Origin: Ochotona curzoniae
Lineage: Eukaryota > Chordata > Mammalia > Lagomorpha > Ochotonidae
DNA: 64,000 bases
Direction of reading: 5' to 3'
Assembly: GCF_017591425.1 (NCBI RefSeq)
Contig: NW_024465746.1
Coordinates: 868,001 to 932,000, forward strand
Shown: positions 1 through 13,300 of the stretch, piece by piece
How the letters are laid out: each line of letters begins with the position of its first letter
How positions within the stretch are numbered: the stretch's first letter is position 1
Position numbers and translations under genes: made by a program
Notes under the pieces: model-generated
What the model saw: only the letters and a program-made list of their open reading frames with translations
What the model was told of the DNA's origin: nothing
Databases searched by the model: none

Positions 1-481
1 TGTTGGTCTTGCCATGAAAACTTGAGTAGCTACTTCGCGGCTGTTGGCTCCCACAGCCTGTGACACAGCTCCACGCAATGGCTCCCGTCACCTCCACCTC
101 AGCAGGCAGTGTTTCTCCCAGTGGGTTAACCTGGTTTCATTGAGTTTTTCAAGACCAGTTGCCAGTGATGCCCTACCTCCCAGCGGTGCCCTGGATCTCC
201 AAAGCTAGCTCAGTAAGTGGATGTATGTTGCCAGATTAGCTGGTTTCTTATTAAGAATGTATTCATCTTTATTTGTGCATTCTGAAAGTCTTGCCTGTAA
301 CCACAAAGAACTGTTTCAACTTGAATTGATAGTGCCTATTCCTTGATAGAATGCATTTACAACAGGTATGTTTTGTCTTGTTGTCATTATCTTCACTTGT
401 AACATAACCAGTGTTTTTGTTGTTGTTGTTTGTTTGTTTTGATTTTTGTTTTTTTTTGGGGGGGGGAGAAATGAGAGAACT

Positions 482-905
482 TAAAAAGTTCATGGAAATT
501 TTTAATTAAAAGGTGTTTATGGGGCAGGCATATGATGCTGCAATTTAGATGTTACTCCGGATGCCTGTTTCACATGTCGAAGTGCCTCCCCTTGGAGGCA
601 GCAAGTGATGGGTCAAGTACTTAGCTCCGTATCATTCACACAGAAGAGCCACACTGACTCACCAACGCCAGGCTTTGGCTTGGCTTGACCCCACCCTAGT
701 GGCGTGGGAATCAGGATAGTGAACCAACTGGTGAAAGACTTTCTTTCTCTCTCTCTCTCTCTCTCTCTGCCTTCTAATAAGTAGAAATAAATGCATCCTA
801 AAACTTCTTTTGAAGATAAATTCACTTTGATGCAAAAAATTAGAAAACCTTGCATTGCTTTTTCATAATACATGGACTTTTGCACAAATTTTTCAAAGAT
901 CAAAG
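482..905 (+). mobile_element. Mariner-like MITE split by a SINE insertion
   Basis: The two arms are about 482-519, which has the AAAAAGTTCATGGAAA motif, and about 799-905, which has the TTTGATGCAAAAAA and TTTTCATAATACATGG motifs. A CSINE lies between them. The same palindromic family, with arms AAAAAGTTCATGG and CCATGAACTTTTT, recurs several times in the window. Assignment to a mariner/Tc1 MITE is from memory of mammalian repeats. Confidence 0.5.
521..798 (+). mobile_element. CSINE (tRNA-derived lagomorph SINE)
   Basis: Divergent copy. Its head is near 521, GGTGAAAGAC precedes the CT-rich tract at 739-768, and it ends in AATAAGTAGAAATAAA. It is nested in the MITE. Confidence 0.7.
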
Positions 906-1146
906 ATTCATGAATTTCAAATTTTTTGTGCCAGATATACGTATTCTTAATTTACTTTCCAAGAACATCTTAAAACTGTTTCGTATTTTTGTCAAAAGAC
1001 ACTGAAAAGGGCAAGAGTTAAGAAACCTGTGCTTCCAGACCTGTCCTAAGGCATACAGGTCCCTGCCGCCTGCTCAGGCCTGACACCTGACCAACACTTC
1101 CCTTCCCTGTCAACCCACTTTTCTGCCTCTTGTCTTCCTTACACAG

Positions 1147-1351
1147 ACCTGTTTCCTAATGTCAGTGAACGTGATTGGTCAGCGGATGGATTTCTATGCC
1201 ATGATCCACGCCTGCTGGCTCATTGCAGTCTTGTACCGCCGCAGAAGGAAAGCCATCGCAGAGATCTGGCCCAAATACTGCTGCTTCCTGGCTTGCATCA
1301 TCACCTTCCAGTACTTCATCTGCGTCGGCATCCCTCCTTCGCCCTGCAGAG
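1147..1351 (+). CDS. PIEZO2: PIEZO2 coding exon 1 of window (blade membrane segments)
   Basis: 205 nt, entered in phase 0 and left in phase 1. It follows a pyrimidine-rich tract ending ACACAG and its donor is G|GTGAGC. It encodes TCFLMSVNVIGQRMD, then a hydrophobic segment (FYAMIHACWLIAVLY), a basic turn (RRRRKAIAEIW) and a second hydrophobic segment (YCCFLACIITFQYFICVG), ending PPSPCR. Two membrane helices with a basic cytosolic turn are typical of the PIEZO blade. The start was chosen at the only acceptor that keeps this frame open. The preceding exon is outside the window, so the entry phase is inferred. Confidence 0.95.
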
Positions 1352-4300
1352 GTGAGCTGCTCCGCCTCAGCCATTGGCTCTTAGCAGAAGCCATTGCCCA
1401 ATGGAACATCCAGAGCAGTGATTCTGTTGCTCACCACTTCCCCCTACAGATTACCCATGGAGGTTCAAGGGTGCCAACTTCAATGATAACATCATCAAGT
1501 GGCTGTACTTTCCAGACTTCATTGTGAGGCCCAACCCCGTGTTCCTTGTCTGTAAGTGCTTCAGCCCCAGGGCCCTCTGGGTTTCGGTATTTAAGTTTCT
1601 GGTGGCTTGTCATTATGATGTGTGCACTGCTTCATGTACTGGACTTTAGAATCACAGGAGGGCTTCTTTAGGCATTAATGGCACAAGTCATGAATTACCT
1701 GTTGTGTTTGCACTATTGAAAAGTCAATATTCCATGAGCTTATCCCCCAGTGCAGACCCTTATACGTACCCACCAGTGTCCACACATCTATTCTTTAAAA
1801 GATAGAGGAGAGTGAAGGACCATATGTTCCGTGAAGGAGTGGTTTCTGGCGGTCACAACACACAGACCAAAGCCAAGGACAGGGCTGTGACTGCTAGGAG
1901 CATACTGCCCAGACTTCAATCACCAGAAAGCCAGGCTACAGTCTCTAAGCCCTCCCAGGCAGCTGCAAAGGCTGGAGTGGTCCCACACACACGTCTAAGA
2001 CAACAAGAACTTCTGAGTGCTGCCAAAAACTCAAGAATGGCTCTCTTGGCCAAATTCATGTTTGACTTCAAAAGCAAGGAAGACACCTGTGTTACAGGCT
2101 GCAAGGCATGCTTGACCATGTGAGAGTCTTCTGGGCAGCTCTACCCATGTCAAACTCTCTGCCAACCCTATCCACTCCCTGGAAATTGTTTTTGCTTCAA
2201 ATACAGAGGAGAATGGAGGGATTAAAGACAGAAATGTCTGAACCACCACATGTGAAAGGGGAAAATGGAGAATGTTGTTCAAATGGCCTCTTCAAAGCTG
2301 GTGGGAGACAAATGCAAGTAAACTTCTTCCCAAGAGACTCATGAAGTCTAGTGCTTAGTACCTAGTGCTTTCATATACTAATGTGTGGATAAATCGTAGC
2401 CCTACTTCCCTCAATACGAAGTCTCTGGGATGTCTGTGGTCACTCTTCTCCCTTATGGTAGGGAAAGCAGCATTTGGCCCTGACCTTGGACTGTGCGAAC
2501 ACAGCTGTCTGCCAGCTGGGGACAGCTGATTGTGTGCAGTGACTATGTTCCTGCTTGTGCACCCAGAAGAGGAGAAGGTGGCTCCAGGATCTCCCCGTTT
2601 GTCTTGACAGATGACTTCATGCTGCTCCTCTGTGCCTCCCTGCAAAGGCAGATATTTGAGGATGAAAATAAAGCTGCCGTGCGAATCCTGGCTGGGGACA
2701 ATGTTGAGATCTGCATGAACCTTGATGCGGCCTCCTTCAGCCAGCATAACCCCGTGCCAGACTTCATTCACTGCAGGTAACAGGTCCCATACCAGAGAGA
2801 TATGGAGAGACAGAGACAGGTAGCCCTTCCATCTGCTGGTTCACTCCCCTAAAGCTGTAATGGTCAGAGCTGGACCTGTTTCAGGCCGGGAGCCAAGAGC
2901 CTCCTCTGGGCATCCCATGTGGGTACAGTGCCCCAAGGACTCAGGTCATCTTTAGATGCTTTCCCAGGTGCATTGGCAGGGATTTGGACCAAAAGTGGAA
3001 CAGCTGTGGGGAAATGAACTGGCACCCATATAAGATGTTGGCATCACAGGTGATGGTTTTTGCACTGCAGTGCCAGTCCCCTGCAACTGCAAGCCTGAGT
3101 TTTTCTACACTTCTCAGTGTAGAAATTAGCTTGCGTCAATATTGCCAGTTGGTAGTTCTCCAGCCAAAAGCTCTGCTTCTCATCTTCCCTCCCTGGTCCT
3201 CATGCCTTGTTTCACATCATCAGAACCACCCATCCTCTTAAACATTCCATCCCTACTCCTGCCCTGACTGCATCCTCACCCCAGCCCCGCTTCACCAACC
3301 CCATCTCTTCCCATTCTCTGGCCCTTGTCCCCTTACTCCAGCCTCCCTTTTTCTATCCACCACTCCTCATCTCCTGTTCCCTGCCCTCATCCCTTTTGCA
3401 TATCCTCCATCCCTCCATCCTTCATCCTCTTTCTCCTCCTTCTCTGTCATTTGTACTGCTCCTCCACATGTCCTCTTTATCCTCCCTCTCTCATCTCACC
3501 TCTTCATCCTTGTCCTCCACCTTTCTCCTCTTTTTCTGTTTCTCATCTTTGTTCTCTCCTTGCCAGCATAGTTCCTGTCCCACAGTGTACATAACAGTGT
3601 TTACTTGGTGCCAGGTTCTCTCCCAGGTGCTTTATTTACATTGAGCCATTTCATCTTACTGGTCACCTCTGAAGGGGGAATACTGCAACCCCCATTCTGT
3701 AGATGAGGACACTATAGCAAAGAGATGGGGCATAGGTCATGGAAATTGGCCATAGGGATGCTAAGCGAAATATCAGCCCAGTTCACCCTTTTGCAAACAA
3801 AAAAGTACAAATTCTGAATTCCACAATGTCCTATCAAAAAGCTTAAGTACCAGCTCAAATGGAAGCTGTTGTACACCCATGGGTTTTTTTTGAGCTGAGC
3901 CTTCTATTTAAATTGAATTATGTTACATATTTAAATCTGTTTCTCTGTTAGGAATGCCAGAAAAATAATTCCCTTGGGCAAAATAACCTGGCAAGTCCCT
4001 TGATGCTAAGAAGCCCTCGAGTACGGGTGCATTTGTTGAGGGAAGCCTAGGCCTTCTCGTTACGCCTCCTTGATGTCAGCCCCTGGGCAGCCATGACAGT
4101 TAAGTGGCCGCCTAACTGCCCACCTGTCACCAGGGCACTGCTAGCCACTCCAGCTGAGGCTCCTTTTGCTCCATGTTTCCTGTGGTTTTTCATGTTTTTC
4201 TTGCAAGGTCTGCATTGTGGTTTCTGGACCTGATGCAGGCTGGGCACTCGGCAGAGAGAGGCCAGGGCTTCCGAAGGTGGAAACGGTCACTGCAGGCAGT

Positions 4301-7300
4301 AGGGACCTTCACAGAGGATGTGCTGTTCTGACATGCACACGTGTGAGCACACACTCCTGCATGGCAGCAGCAGCCTGCTGAAATCGGCTGCGTTCCAATC
4401 GCGTGGCATTCAGAAGCCCTCGTGGGCCCCAGCTGGTCATCGCCTTCACCCACAACAATCCACAATACTGGGAAATACTGACATTATATTCACTCTGCTC
4501 TGTTTAGGAAGCCAAGGAAGTGTGGCAAACATGCTCAAGAAAATTGCATGGCAGCATTTAAAGTGTTTTACTCGAAAGAAAGATCAAGATAAAAGCTCAC
4601 TTGCCTGAAAAATCAACCAGAAAAGCACCATCCACTTCCAGTAATGCCATGGGTCAAGCATAGCCTATGTATTATTACAAACGTATTAACAGTCTACAAA
4701 ATAACAACCCATTAACCAAATAACTAATCCAGAATTGATGCTCCTATGTTATCTCCCCAAACTGGAAAAAGAAACAAAGCAAAACCCTCTAGACAAACAG
4801 GTGCAGCTGTGGTCCCCATGGTGGGGCGCCTTTGCTGATGTTTTACAGGAAGCCGGGTGGCAAGACACAGGCTGTGGTGATGAGCAGAGAGAGTCTCTCT
4901 CCTGCCCTCCATCTCTGTAACTCTGGCTTTTGAATGAAACAAATAAATACTTTAAGGAAAAATTTCCCATCCAGTTATCTAGGCTTCCCATAAAAAAAAA
5001 AAAAACCAGAAAAAGCACCTTTAGTTTTGTGCAGAGAACCTCGCTTTTGGTAGGGTGGACCAGCTGAGATCCTGATCAAAGTAGACAAGATGTTTCCACA
5101 CTTTATCTCTTCATCCATTAGCAATGACATGAGTAAGATGAATACAGAACTTACAGCATGAACATCTTTCGTGCTTTCAAATCCAAAGATACTTCAAAAA
5201 GCTGATGGAAACATGCAATGCGAAGATGTTTATTTTGCTACCAAATTATGAATTCCATGAATGGATTGTCCATATTTGTTATGAAATCCTTGTAGAAATG
5301 GCTTTTGAACTTAGCTGCACCAGAATAAACTTGTCTCTTTTTGTAAGAGAAAAACAGGGATAGGAAGAGTTCTTACCGGCTGGCTCACTCCCAACATGCT
5401 TGCAGTGGCAGAGTGTAGGTCAGGGTTTAGGGCAACACCAGGACCAGATCTCCTGCAGATGGCAGAGATTCAACTTGGGGATGCCTCCCCAGGGACTGAA
5501 TTAGCAGGAATCAGGTGCCAGAACCGGGAATCAAACCCAGGTATTCCACTACACTCCACCCACCACCTTCCACCTGAATTCCATCTCCCCCATGTACTTT
5601 CTGTGGTGTCCTTATGCAGTCCACTGCAGAAGGCAAATTGTTCCCTTCTTCCGTTAGAATCACCTGATTATTTTTTGCTTGCTGTCCCTATGTCATTTTC
5701 AAACTCCCAGGTCTTACTTAGACATGTCCAAAGTAGTCATCTTCAGCTACCTCTTCTGGTTCGTCTTGACGATCATCTTCATCACGGGCACGACCCGAAT
5801 CAGCATCTTCTGCATGGGCTACCTGGTGGCCTGTTTCTACTTCCTGCTCTTCGGGGGTGACTTGCTGCTGAAGCCCATCAGGAGCATCCTGCGTTACTGG
5901 GACTGGCTGATCGCCTACAACGTCTTCGTGATCACCATGAAAAACATCCTGTCGGTAAGTGGCTCTCGCAATGTCACATGTTCGTGGTTCCTGTGTGAGA
6001 GTGCATGATCTACTCCATGGTTATCAACAGCCTTGTGCCTGCGCTTCTGCTCTCTTAAAAGCCCAAATAAAATTCTGCAAACTGGGAATTCCAGTGGCCG
6101 CTTGTTATTCTGTGTTGCACTGTAGTAAGCAACATCATTTTTGTTTGTCTCAAGACCATCAGATGAAGGGATATGTTTCCACAGGCATAAATGCATTTTA
6201 CTCATGAGAACCTGATCCTTTCTGAAGAGCAATAATATGAATTATGCGATGGCTCTTTGAGAAATTGAATCAGTCATTGAATCTTTTCAGCAGTTATACC
6301 ATATTGATAAAGGTGTGTCTCTCACCTGGAAAGAATTTTGTAAGTGTAAAATAATGCCAGCATGATTCTCTGTATCACTGTGTGGGGGTAAGAATAGAGA
6401 CAGAAAAGGCTGCTGAGGGCAAAAATGATTCATGTGCCAGTAAGATGTAAGTGGACACGAAAGTGCAACTTCACTGCTGCCTCTGGACACAGATATGCAG
6501 ATTAGGACCTAGCTAGAGTCAAGACTGGAGAAACGCACAGCTGTCCGGCTGCCCAGCTTTCCTCTGGCATGAGCAGTGACACGCACTGCCACGGGACCTT
6601 GCAGAGTCGTATCGATGCTTTAGGCTGAAAGGACACCTTTGCGTTTTATTCAGTGCTGCAGGAAATCAAACAACACCCCCGTTCATGAGCTGGAGGCGTC
6701 AGTATTTCCCCACTGACCCTGATTTAATATTAGCTCCAGTGCCTGCTCTAGCAGATCGTTCAGCCTGCGTGTCCACTCCTAGCCACTCAGAGATGAGCTC
6801 ACCAAGCCACTCAACTGCGAAAGCCATTGGATCTTTTGCTTTGTTTTGGGCCGTGCGTCGCTGTGTTCAGATGGCTTTGGAAAGCCAACTCAGCTAACAG
6901 GACATTGAATTTTTCATCTGCTGCCCATAGAAAAGTTCATTTTTGTAGCTGACAGTAAAAGTGACTTTGATCAACACGTTTATCACCAGTAAAGTTAATT
7001 TGTTTTAACTCGGAGTCGCACTGACAGTTCTTGGAGAGAGTGTGAGAAGGGAAAATAGGCTACAGGATGATGACACTTCATTCTAAAGCCAGTCTGGTGT
7101 TGAGGGATCTGCTGCTGGAGCCTGAGCCACACTGGCCCTGGAAAACATAGATATCAACTCCTTTCATTTGTCTATTCTATAAACCTCTGTTAATATGCAA
7201 GAGATGAACAGTGCACAAATTTTATCCTCGAGGAATTCACATGCCAAACAGGAACACACACACAATATGCAGTCTGTAAATGATAAATATTGCAACATTT

Positions 7301-10300
7301 TAGGGACTCCATACCCTATCCTTTAATGAACTGAATCGGTCATTGAGTCTTTTCCTATATTGGCAAAAGCATTTCTCTTACCTAGAAAGAATTAGGTAAG
7401 TGTGAAATGATATAAACATGCCATTTGAAAGCATCGGACTTGATCAGAGATTGAGGTTTTCCACAGGAAACAAAAGGGGAGCAAAATTCCCAACTTGAAG
7501 AACATGAACAAACGCAGCATGGGAGAGGATGGGAACATGAACTTGGAGAGCTTGTTCCTGGGGCTGGGGAACCCATCCATGCCGGGAAGCCACTGTTTTG
7601 GGAGAAAATACTAATGATTCGTATGCCTCTTGCCCCCAGGACACACACACACACACATAATTCATCCATCAGCTTTACATGTTGGCTTGCCTTGATCATG
7701 TTAATTAAATGTTTCCTCCCCTCCAGTTATGGGCTAAATACAGCTTAACACAACTGCCACCATTAGCTCACTGTTGCCAGATGACCAGAGGCCAATAAAC
7801 AATGAAGATCTTTGTACCCAGAGAATTGGCCAAAAACATCTCAAAATCATGGTGGTTGATCCCTCGGGTGCCATGGGGATCGGCTCTGTTGATACCAAAA
7901 TGGCACAGGACTCAGACCTTCTCAAATACTTAGAATCATCTCTAGATGACTTAGCATGCCTAAATGCATTGTAAGCGCAGTGTACATGGTCCATACCCTG
8001 TGGTGTTTAGGGAACGTGTACGCATGCTCAGTATCTGATCTGCAGTGTTTGAAGCCATGGAGGCAGAGACTGCCAATCCAGGGGCCTGACTAAAGTTGTG
8101 TCTGGGGTGACCTAGGGAAGAATTCAGATTTAATAATCCAATCTGTGAGAAAAGAACTATCAAAATCAAAATCCTGGGGTTCAATAGCTACACGTTTGTT
8201 ATCACAAAGAGCTCATTCTTACAAAAATCCAGAATTTTCTCTTTGGGAAGCCCCACTTTCCAGGCAGAAGTACCATGAGACCCCTGCCTTTACTTACTGG
8301 GTTCTGTTTTCTCTGGGAATTGATGTTGTTCTTGATATAGTGAAGACATGGTGACTCAATTTGGACATACATTTTATACTTTCTGGGGTCACTGCGCTGG
8401 GACCTTGTGGATTCTTGTGCCCTTGGAAATCACAAGATATAGTTTCTAGTTCCAGAGCTTGCAAATGCGCCTTCCCTTTCTGTTTTTCAGATAGGAGCTT
8501 GTGGGTACATTGGAACGCTAGTGAAAAACAGCTGCTGGTTGATCCAAGCTTTCAGCCTGGCCTGCACAGTCAAAGGCTATAAAATGCGTAAGTAAGAACT
8601 GAAAATTGGAGAATCAAGTAGGAAACAAATGGAGAGACGGATCATTGTTCTCATTGGAAAACTGGGCAAAGCACTCAGTGCCATCCCAGCAGTGGTCCCT
8701 TGTGAATCTATTGTCCATAACGTGTAGTGCTCCAACTCCAGGGATCTTTCAGGGTCGTCACACACCTGCACGTCTGGATATTAGCTATAGTGCTGTAGTA
8801 ACTCCAGGGACACTTTTAATTAATTATTAGGAACAATTCCAGAACCCCCCTTAAATCTGCAACTGCAAGTCTGGACCTGGGGTCAAGCATCCCATGCCCT
8901 ACCTCTGAGTACTTGGGTTCAATAGCCAGCTCTGGTTCCCGAGTCCAGCTTCCTGCTAATGCAAAGCATGGGAAGTAGTGACTTTGTTCCTGACACTTTG
9001 TGAAAGACCTAGATTGAGCTGCTGACTCCTGGCTTCAGCCGGGCCCAGCCCATCGCCCATTACATTCACTTGGGGAAATGAACCAGCTGATGGGAGCTAA
9101 CTCCTGTTTTTTCTCTTGCTGTTCCTTGAGTAATTTTTTTTTTGTAAGTTAAAAGAGCCCTCCAGTTGTCCTACTTAGGATCTTGGATCTTCAAGGTAAC
9201 TTGACTTCTAAGCCCTTCTCTTGTCAGGAAGCTCAGGAAACCTCAAACTCAGAAAAGCAGCTGGGAGCAGCATCAGAGTTTTTGGAGTCTCAACAACACT
9301 ACGGCCTCTTGCCCCAGAACTCAGAAAGGCATCATGCATGGCCTTCCCCAGTGTCCAGAACACACATTGCTTGGACACAGTGCCCTTACACTGCGGCCTC
9401 TGACCCACGCTACAGCCTCTGGCCCCAGAACTCAGAAAGACATCATACATGGCCTTCCCCAGTGTCCAGAACACACATTGCTTGGACACAGTGCCCTTAC
9501 ACTGCGGCCTCTGACCCACGCTACAGCCTCTGGCCCCAGAACTCAGAAAGGCATCATACATGGCCTTCCCCAGTGTCCAGAACACACATTGCTTGGACAC
9601 AGTGTCCTTACACTGTGGCCTCTGACCCACGCTATGCTTTTCTGAGGATGAAACAACATGGGGGCTGTGTAGGTTGAGACATGCTATCAGTGCCTCTTTC
9701 CACATACACCATTCTGCCCCTGGGTAGGCCATGTTCCCCAAATTAGAACATCTGCCCTGCCCTTAGGGTACTATTTCTCCATGACATTTTTCGGGACTCA
9801 AAAGGCCTCTCAGTCCAAGGAACCCACCTGTACCCTACAGGCGTCAGAGTTCCCCTGTGTGGTCAGCCAGATGACTCATGGCTGAGGCTGGACTCGATGG
9901 GGGTGGGCTTCACTCAGAAAAGTTAGTGCGGTAAGGGATCAGTGCATTCGAATATGCTGTTGCATATTTGTGTGTGACACCCACGCCTCGCTGTGCACCA
10001 AGCCTAGGACAGAGCACTGGAAATGGCTGTTCATTTTCGCTTGTTCTGTTTCTGCTTTGTTACCACAGCTGATGACGACTCCTCCTGCAAGCTGCCCAGT
10101 GGGGAAGCGGGAATTATCTGGGACAGCATCTGCTTTGCCTTCCTCCTACTGCAAAGGAGAGTGTTCATGAGTTATTACTTCCTGCACGTCGTGGCTGACA
10201 TAAAAGCCTCCCAGATCCTGGCGTCGAGGTGAGTCCACCCAGGATGGCAGGGAGGTTTATCGGTAAGCACCTGAAGTAGCAGGGTACTGTGCTTTCTGTG

Positions 10301-13300
10301 AGAGCTTTCTTAAGGAAACTGGAAATCCCTTTCAGGAAAACCAACTTGAGATTTTCCTGCAACATCTACAGGATCTCAGATGGACCAGCAATGAGAAGGT
10401 TCGTGGTGCTAAGTCCCACCATGGGACACTGCGGAAAATGCAAAAATTCTAGTCTTTGAGACCTCCCAGGACAGCGTCTCAAATGAGGAGTCACTCACTC
10501 CAGCATATTGACCTACAATAAAGTCTGTCTTTTGTTCCATGCCTTTATTTTAAGAAGAAAGTGATGAAAATAGAGAAAAACATGATCATTTCTTGCAGCA
10601 CAGGTCCGTGTGGAGAAGCAATGTGCCATGCCAGCCACACGCTAAGCCATCTCTACTTCCCTCTAATGCCTCCTTCTGCCTACCCTTCTTTCCCTGTGTC
10701 ATCTGGTTCCCTGCCCTGGGTCACTGCCACAATTTGTAACACGACCCTTTTCTCTCTTAGACACCATTCTTCTTCAAGGTTTTTGTCCCTTGTTTGTAGC
10801 TTTTGTTTAAAGAGAAAGAGGAAAAAGAAAAGAAAAAGCTGGACAAAAAAAAAAAAATCTAGTTTAAAGGTAATGCCATTGAGATAGGAACTGAGAGGGG
10901 GCCCAGTGGCCAGCTGTGTCACCCCCAGACAGCTGTGCTCATCTCAGAGGCCTTGCCTGGATCCCATTGGACTCTGGTGCTGAGACTCTGGTGAACATTG
11001 GGTTCAGTCTTATGAAACCTTGGACTTGTGGCTTGAACTCCGTCATCTGTGTTCATGATACCAGCCTCCCCAGGGCCTTTTCCCTTCTGCTGCCAGGATG
11101 AACCAAAATATATTTGTCAGAGGCAATCCTCAACTTTGGTGACCTGCCTGGGAGCTACATAAGGCTCAGAAGAGGGCACAGAAAAGGGACTTACTCACTT
11201 TCTGTCCGCTTTATGTAGGTAAACAATAATTCCACTTGCGCACAACACTGACCCTGGAATACACTATCATCATTATTTTCTAATACATAGGGCATCATTT
11301 GCAGCACAAAGTGTCTCAGCCAATTAATATAACTTTGATTTGTTTGTACATGGCAGCTTGTAATTTTGTAGATAAATGTTTTTTTTAATTGACTTTCCCT
11401 AGATATTTCATTCTTAGAGATGCAGAACATAATAAGAAGTTAACATCTTTCCCCAAAGCTGTCATGATTACTTAAAATGCATGTCCTTCATGCTACAGTG
11501 AGAGGGGTGGCTTTGGTTCAGAGTACTGCTCATATGTGTCAAGGAAAAGTCATGTCTGATTGAGTATGTCCTGAACCCATATCAGAGGTCTCAGATAACA
11601 TAACCCATGTCCTGACTCACTGCCCACTCCATCATGACTGCTGCTGCTCTCCTGTCGCTCACGGATGCTCAGGGACACAGTCACTGCATTTGCCATCACT
11701 GTAGTGTGCCTAGTCTTGTCTCAGTTCGCTTGGACTACATAAACTAAATTCCCTAAACGAGGGAAAAGCAAGAGTGATGGGAAGAGCCATCCAGGAAGCT
11801 GTGGAGGCTGGTTAGGGTCTGGTAATATCCGCAGGAGCATGAATGAACATGACCTTCCATTCTAGGCTGCCATGGGAAAGATGAGCAAGAGTGGCCAGTG
11901 GAGGAGTAAGGGAAGCAGGTCAGCAGGAGGAGGGATGCAGGATGCTGTGGAAAATTCTCCTGAAAGTTCACAGTGGCTGAAGCACTTTAGTTTAAAGCTA
12001 GTGAGTGACAGGAGTAACCTGGACATAATAAGAGGAAGCCACAGTCGCATGGGGGTGGGTAATAAACTGTGTGGATGACTGTGAAATTTTTCCTTCATGC
12101 TACAGGAAGGCAAGGAAGCACTGAAACAAGAAAGTGATGTGGACTGCCTTTGCATTTGAGGAAACTCAGTCTAGTGGTGTGGAGAATAGAATAGATCTTA
12201 ACACAAGGCAGGTAGAGACAGGGAAGTAACTGCTACAGTGGTCAGCTATATAAGGAGGACCAACATATGAAAAGTAGAAAGATATTTAAGAGAGCAACTT
12301 GCAGAGGAGATTCCAAGAAAGGGAGATATGACAGAAAAGCATGACGTGATGCTAGTGTGGCCACGAATGTGTTCTGGGGGGCCTTAGGACCAGTTTCCAA
12401 CGTGGAGCATCTAGTTGATGATGTGTCTACAATGGCAGGATTGTGAGTCTCGTGAGTCTACAAATTAACCAGTGCAAAGTCTGGCAAGCCACTGGGTGCA
12501 CAGTTCTGGAATACATTTGAGAGCCACCATCATATATGTGGCATTGGAGCAGGTGGGCTTGAAGTTAACTGCAAAGAGTGTGAAGTCTGAGAAGAAGATT
12601 CCAGGCAACAGTCACGTGAGAGTCCCAGGCAAAGGAAGAAAGAGCAGGAAAGGTGGTCGCAAAGCCTGAAACAGAAAGGAAAAAGGAAACCAGAAGAGCA
12701 GGTTATCCTAGCAGCCCCAGGAGGGTGCTTGTCCATGGACGTTCAGCAGATATGTTCTAAAGAGACCGACAATTTGACACCAACATCATTGACCTTGACT
12801 GGTCAAACAGCCACAAGTTGTAGGGGACAGTTAAGTGCTGGGAGACAATGATGCAGGTCTGCAGGCAGGTGTGACATGTCCCTGAGTTCCTTTGAGCTAT
12901 GAGTTCCTGTGTGCTATGAGCAGAATTCAGCAGCAATGGATAAGTTTGAAAATGTAGGAAAACTGGCATAAATGGAGGGACAGTGGTCCCTCAAGCTGTA
13001 GATGGGGCAGGGACCCTGAGCACAGAACAGGCTGCAGACAAGAGAGACAGCTGTCTCTTCAGGGAAGGATGTCTGCGGGAGGAAACAGGTGCAGCAAGCT
13101 GGGTACCGTGGTGCCTCGGTATTTATGTCCTCTGGGAGGTCAATTGCCAAGTAACAGCATCTGAACATTGAGAAAGTACAAGCAGTCTGGAACAGGTGCT
13201 AGAAGAGGAACAATGTTGTGGATAGGCCAGGCTTCATCTTCAGCAGCTTATGTCAGCTTGGTTCCCAGGAAAGAAGATATGAGAGAAATCAAGATTGGCG

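Larger units (their letters stand above)
1..1146 (+). other. PIEZO2: Intron before exon 1 (partial)
   Basis: Intronic sequence with a poly-T/poly-G run near 447-467 and a mariner-like MITE interrupted by a CSINE (482-905). The last 100 nt become pyrimidine-rich towards the acceptor. No coding potential was recognised. Confidence 0.8.
2777..5710 (+). other. PIEZO2: Intron between exons 3 and 4
   Basis: Contains a CSINE in reverse, a 330-nt pyrimidine-rich tract, a MIR, a MITE fragment and a second degenerate CSINE. The part from 3750 to 5190 is anonymous. Confidence 0.75.
8588..10068 (+). other. PIEZO2: Intron between exons 5 and 6
   Basis: Contains a CSINE and a three-copy 111-bp tandem repeat. 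The remaining 400 nt before exon 6 are anonymous. Confidence 0.75.

Noticed and set aside
3207..3644. 145-codon frame
   Set aside because: Low-complexity Ser/Leu/Pro composition from the pyrimidine tract.
7774..7974. 66-codon open frame that could be a small gene or retrocopy
   Set aside because: It begins with TTG, has no splice or start context, and its second half matches a MER2/Tigger-like transposon.
9183..9741. Long frames on both strands (164 and 177 codons)
   Set aside because: They exist because the 111-bp repeat unit is a multiple of three; there is no homology and no start context.
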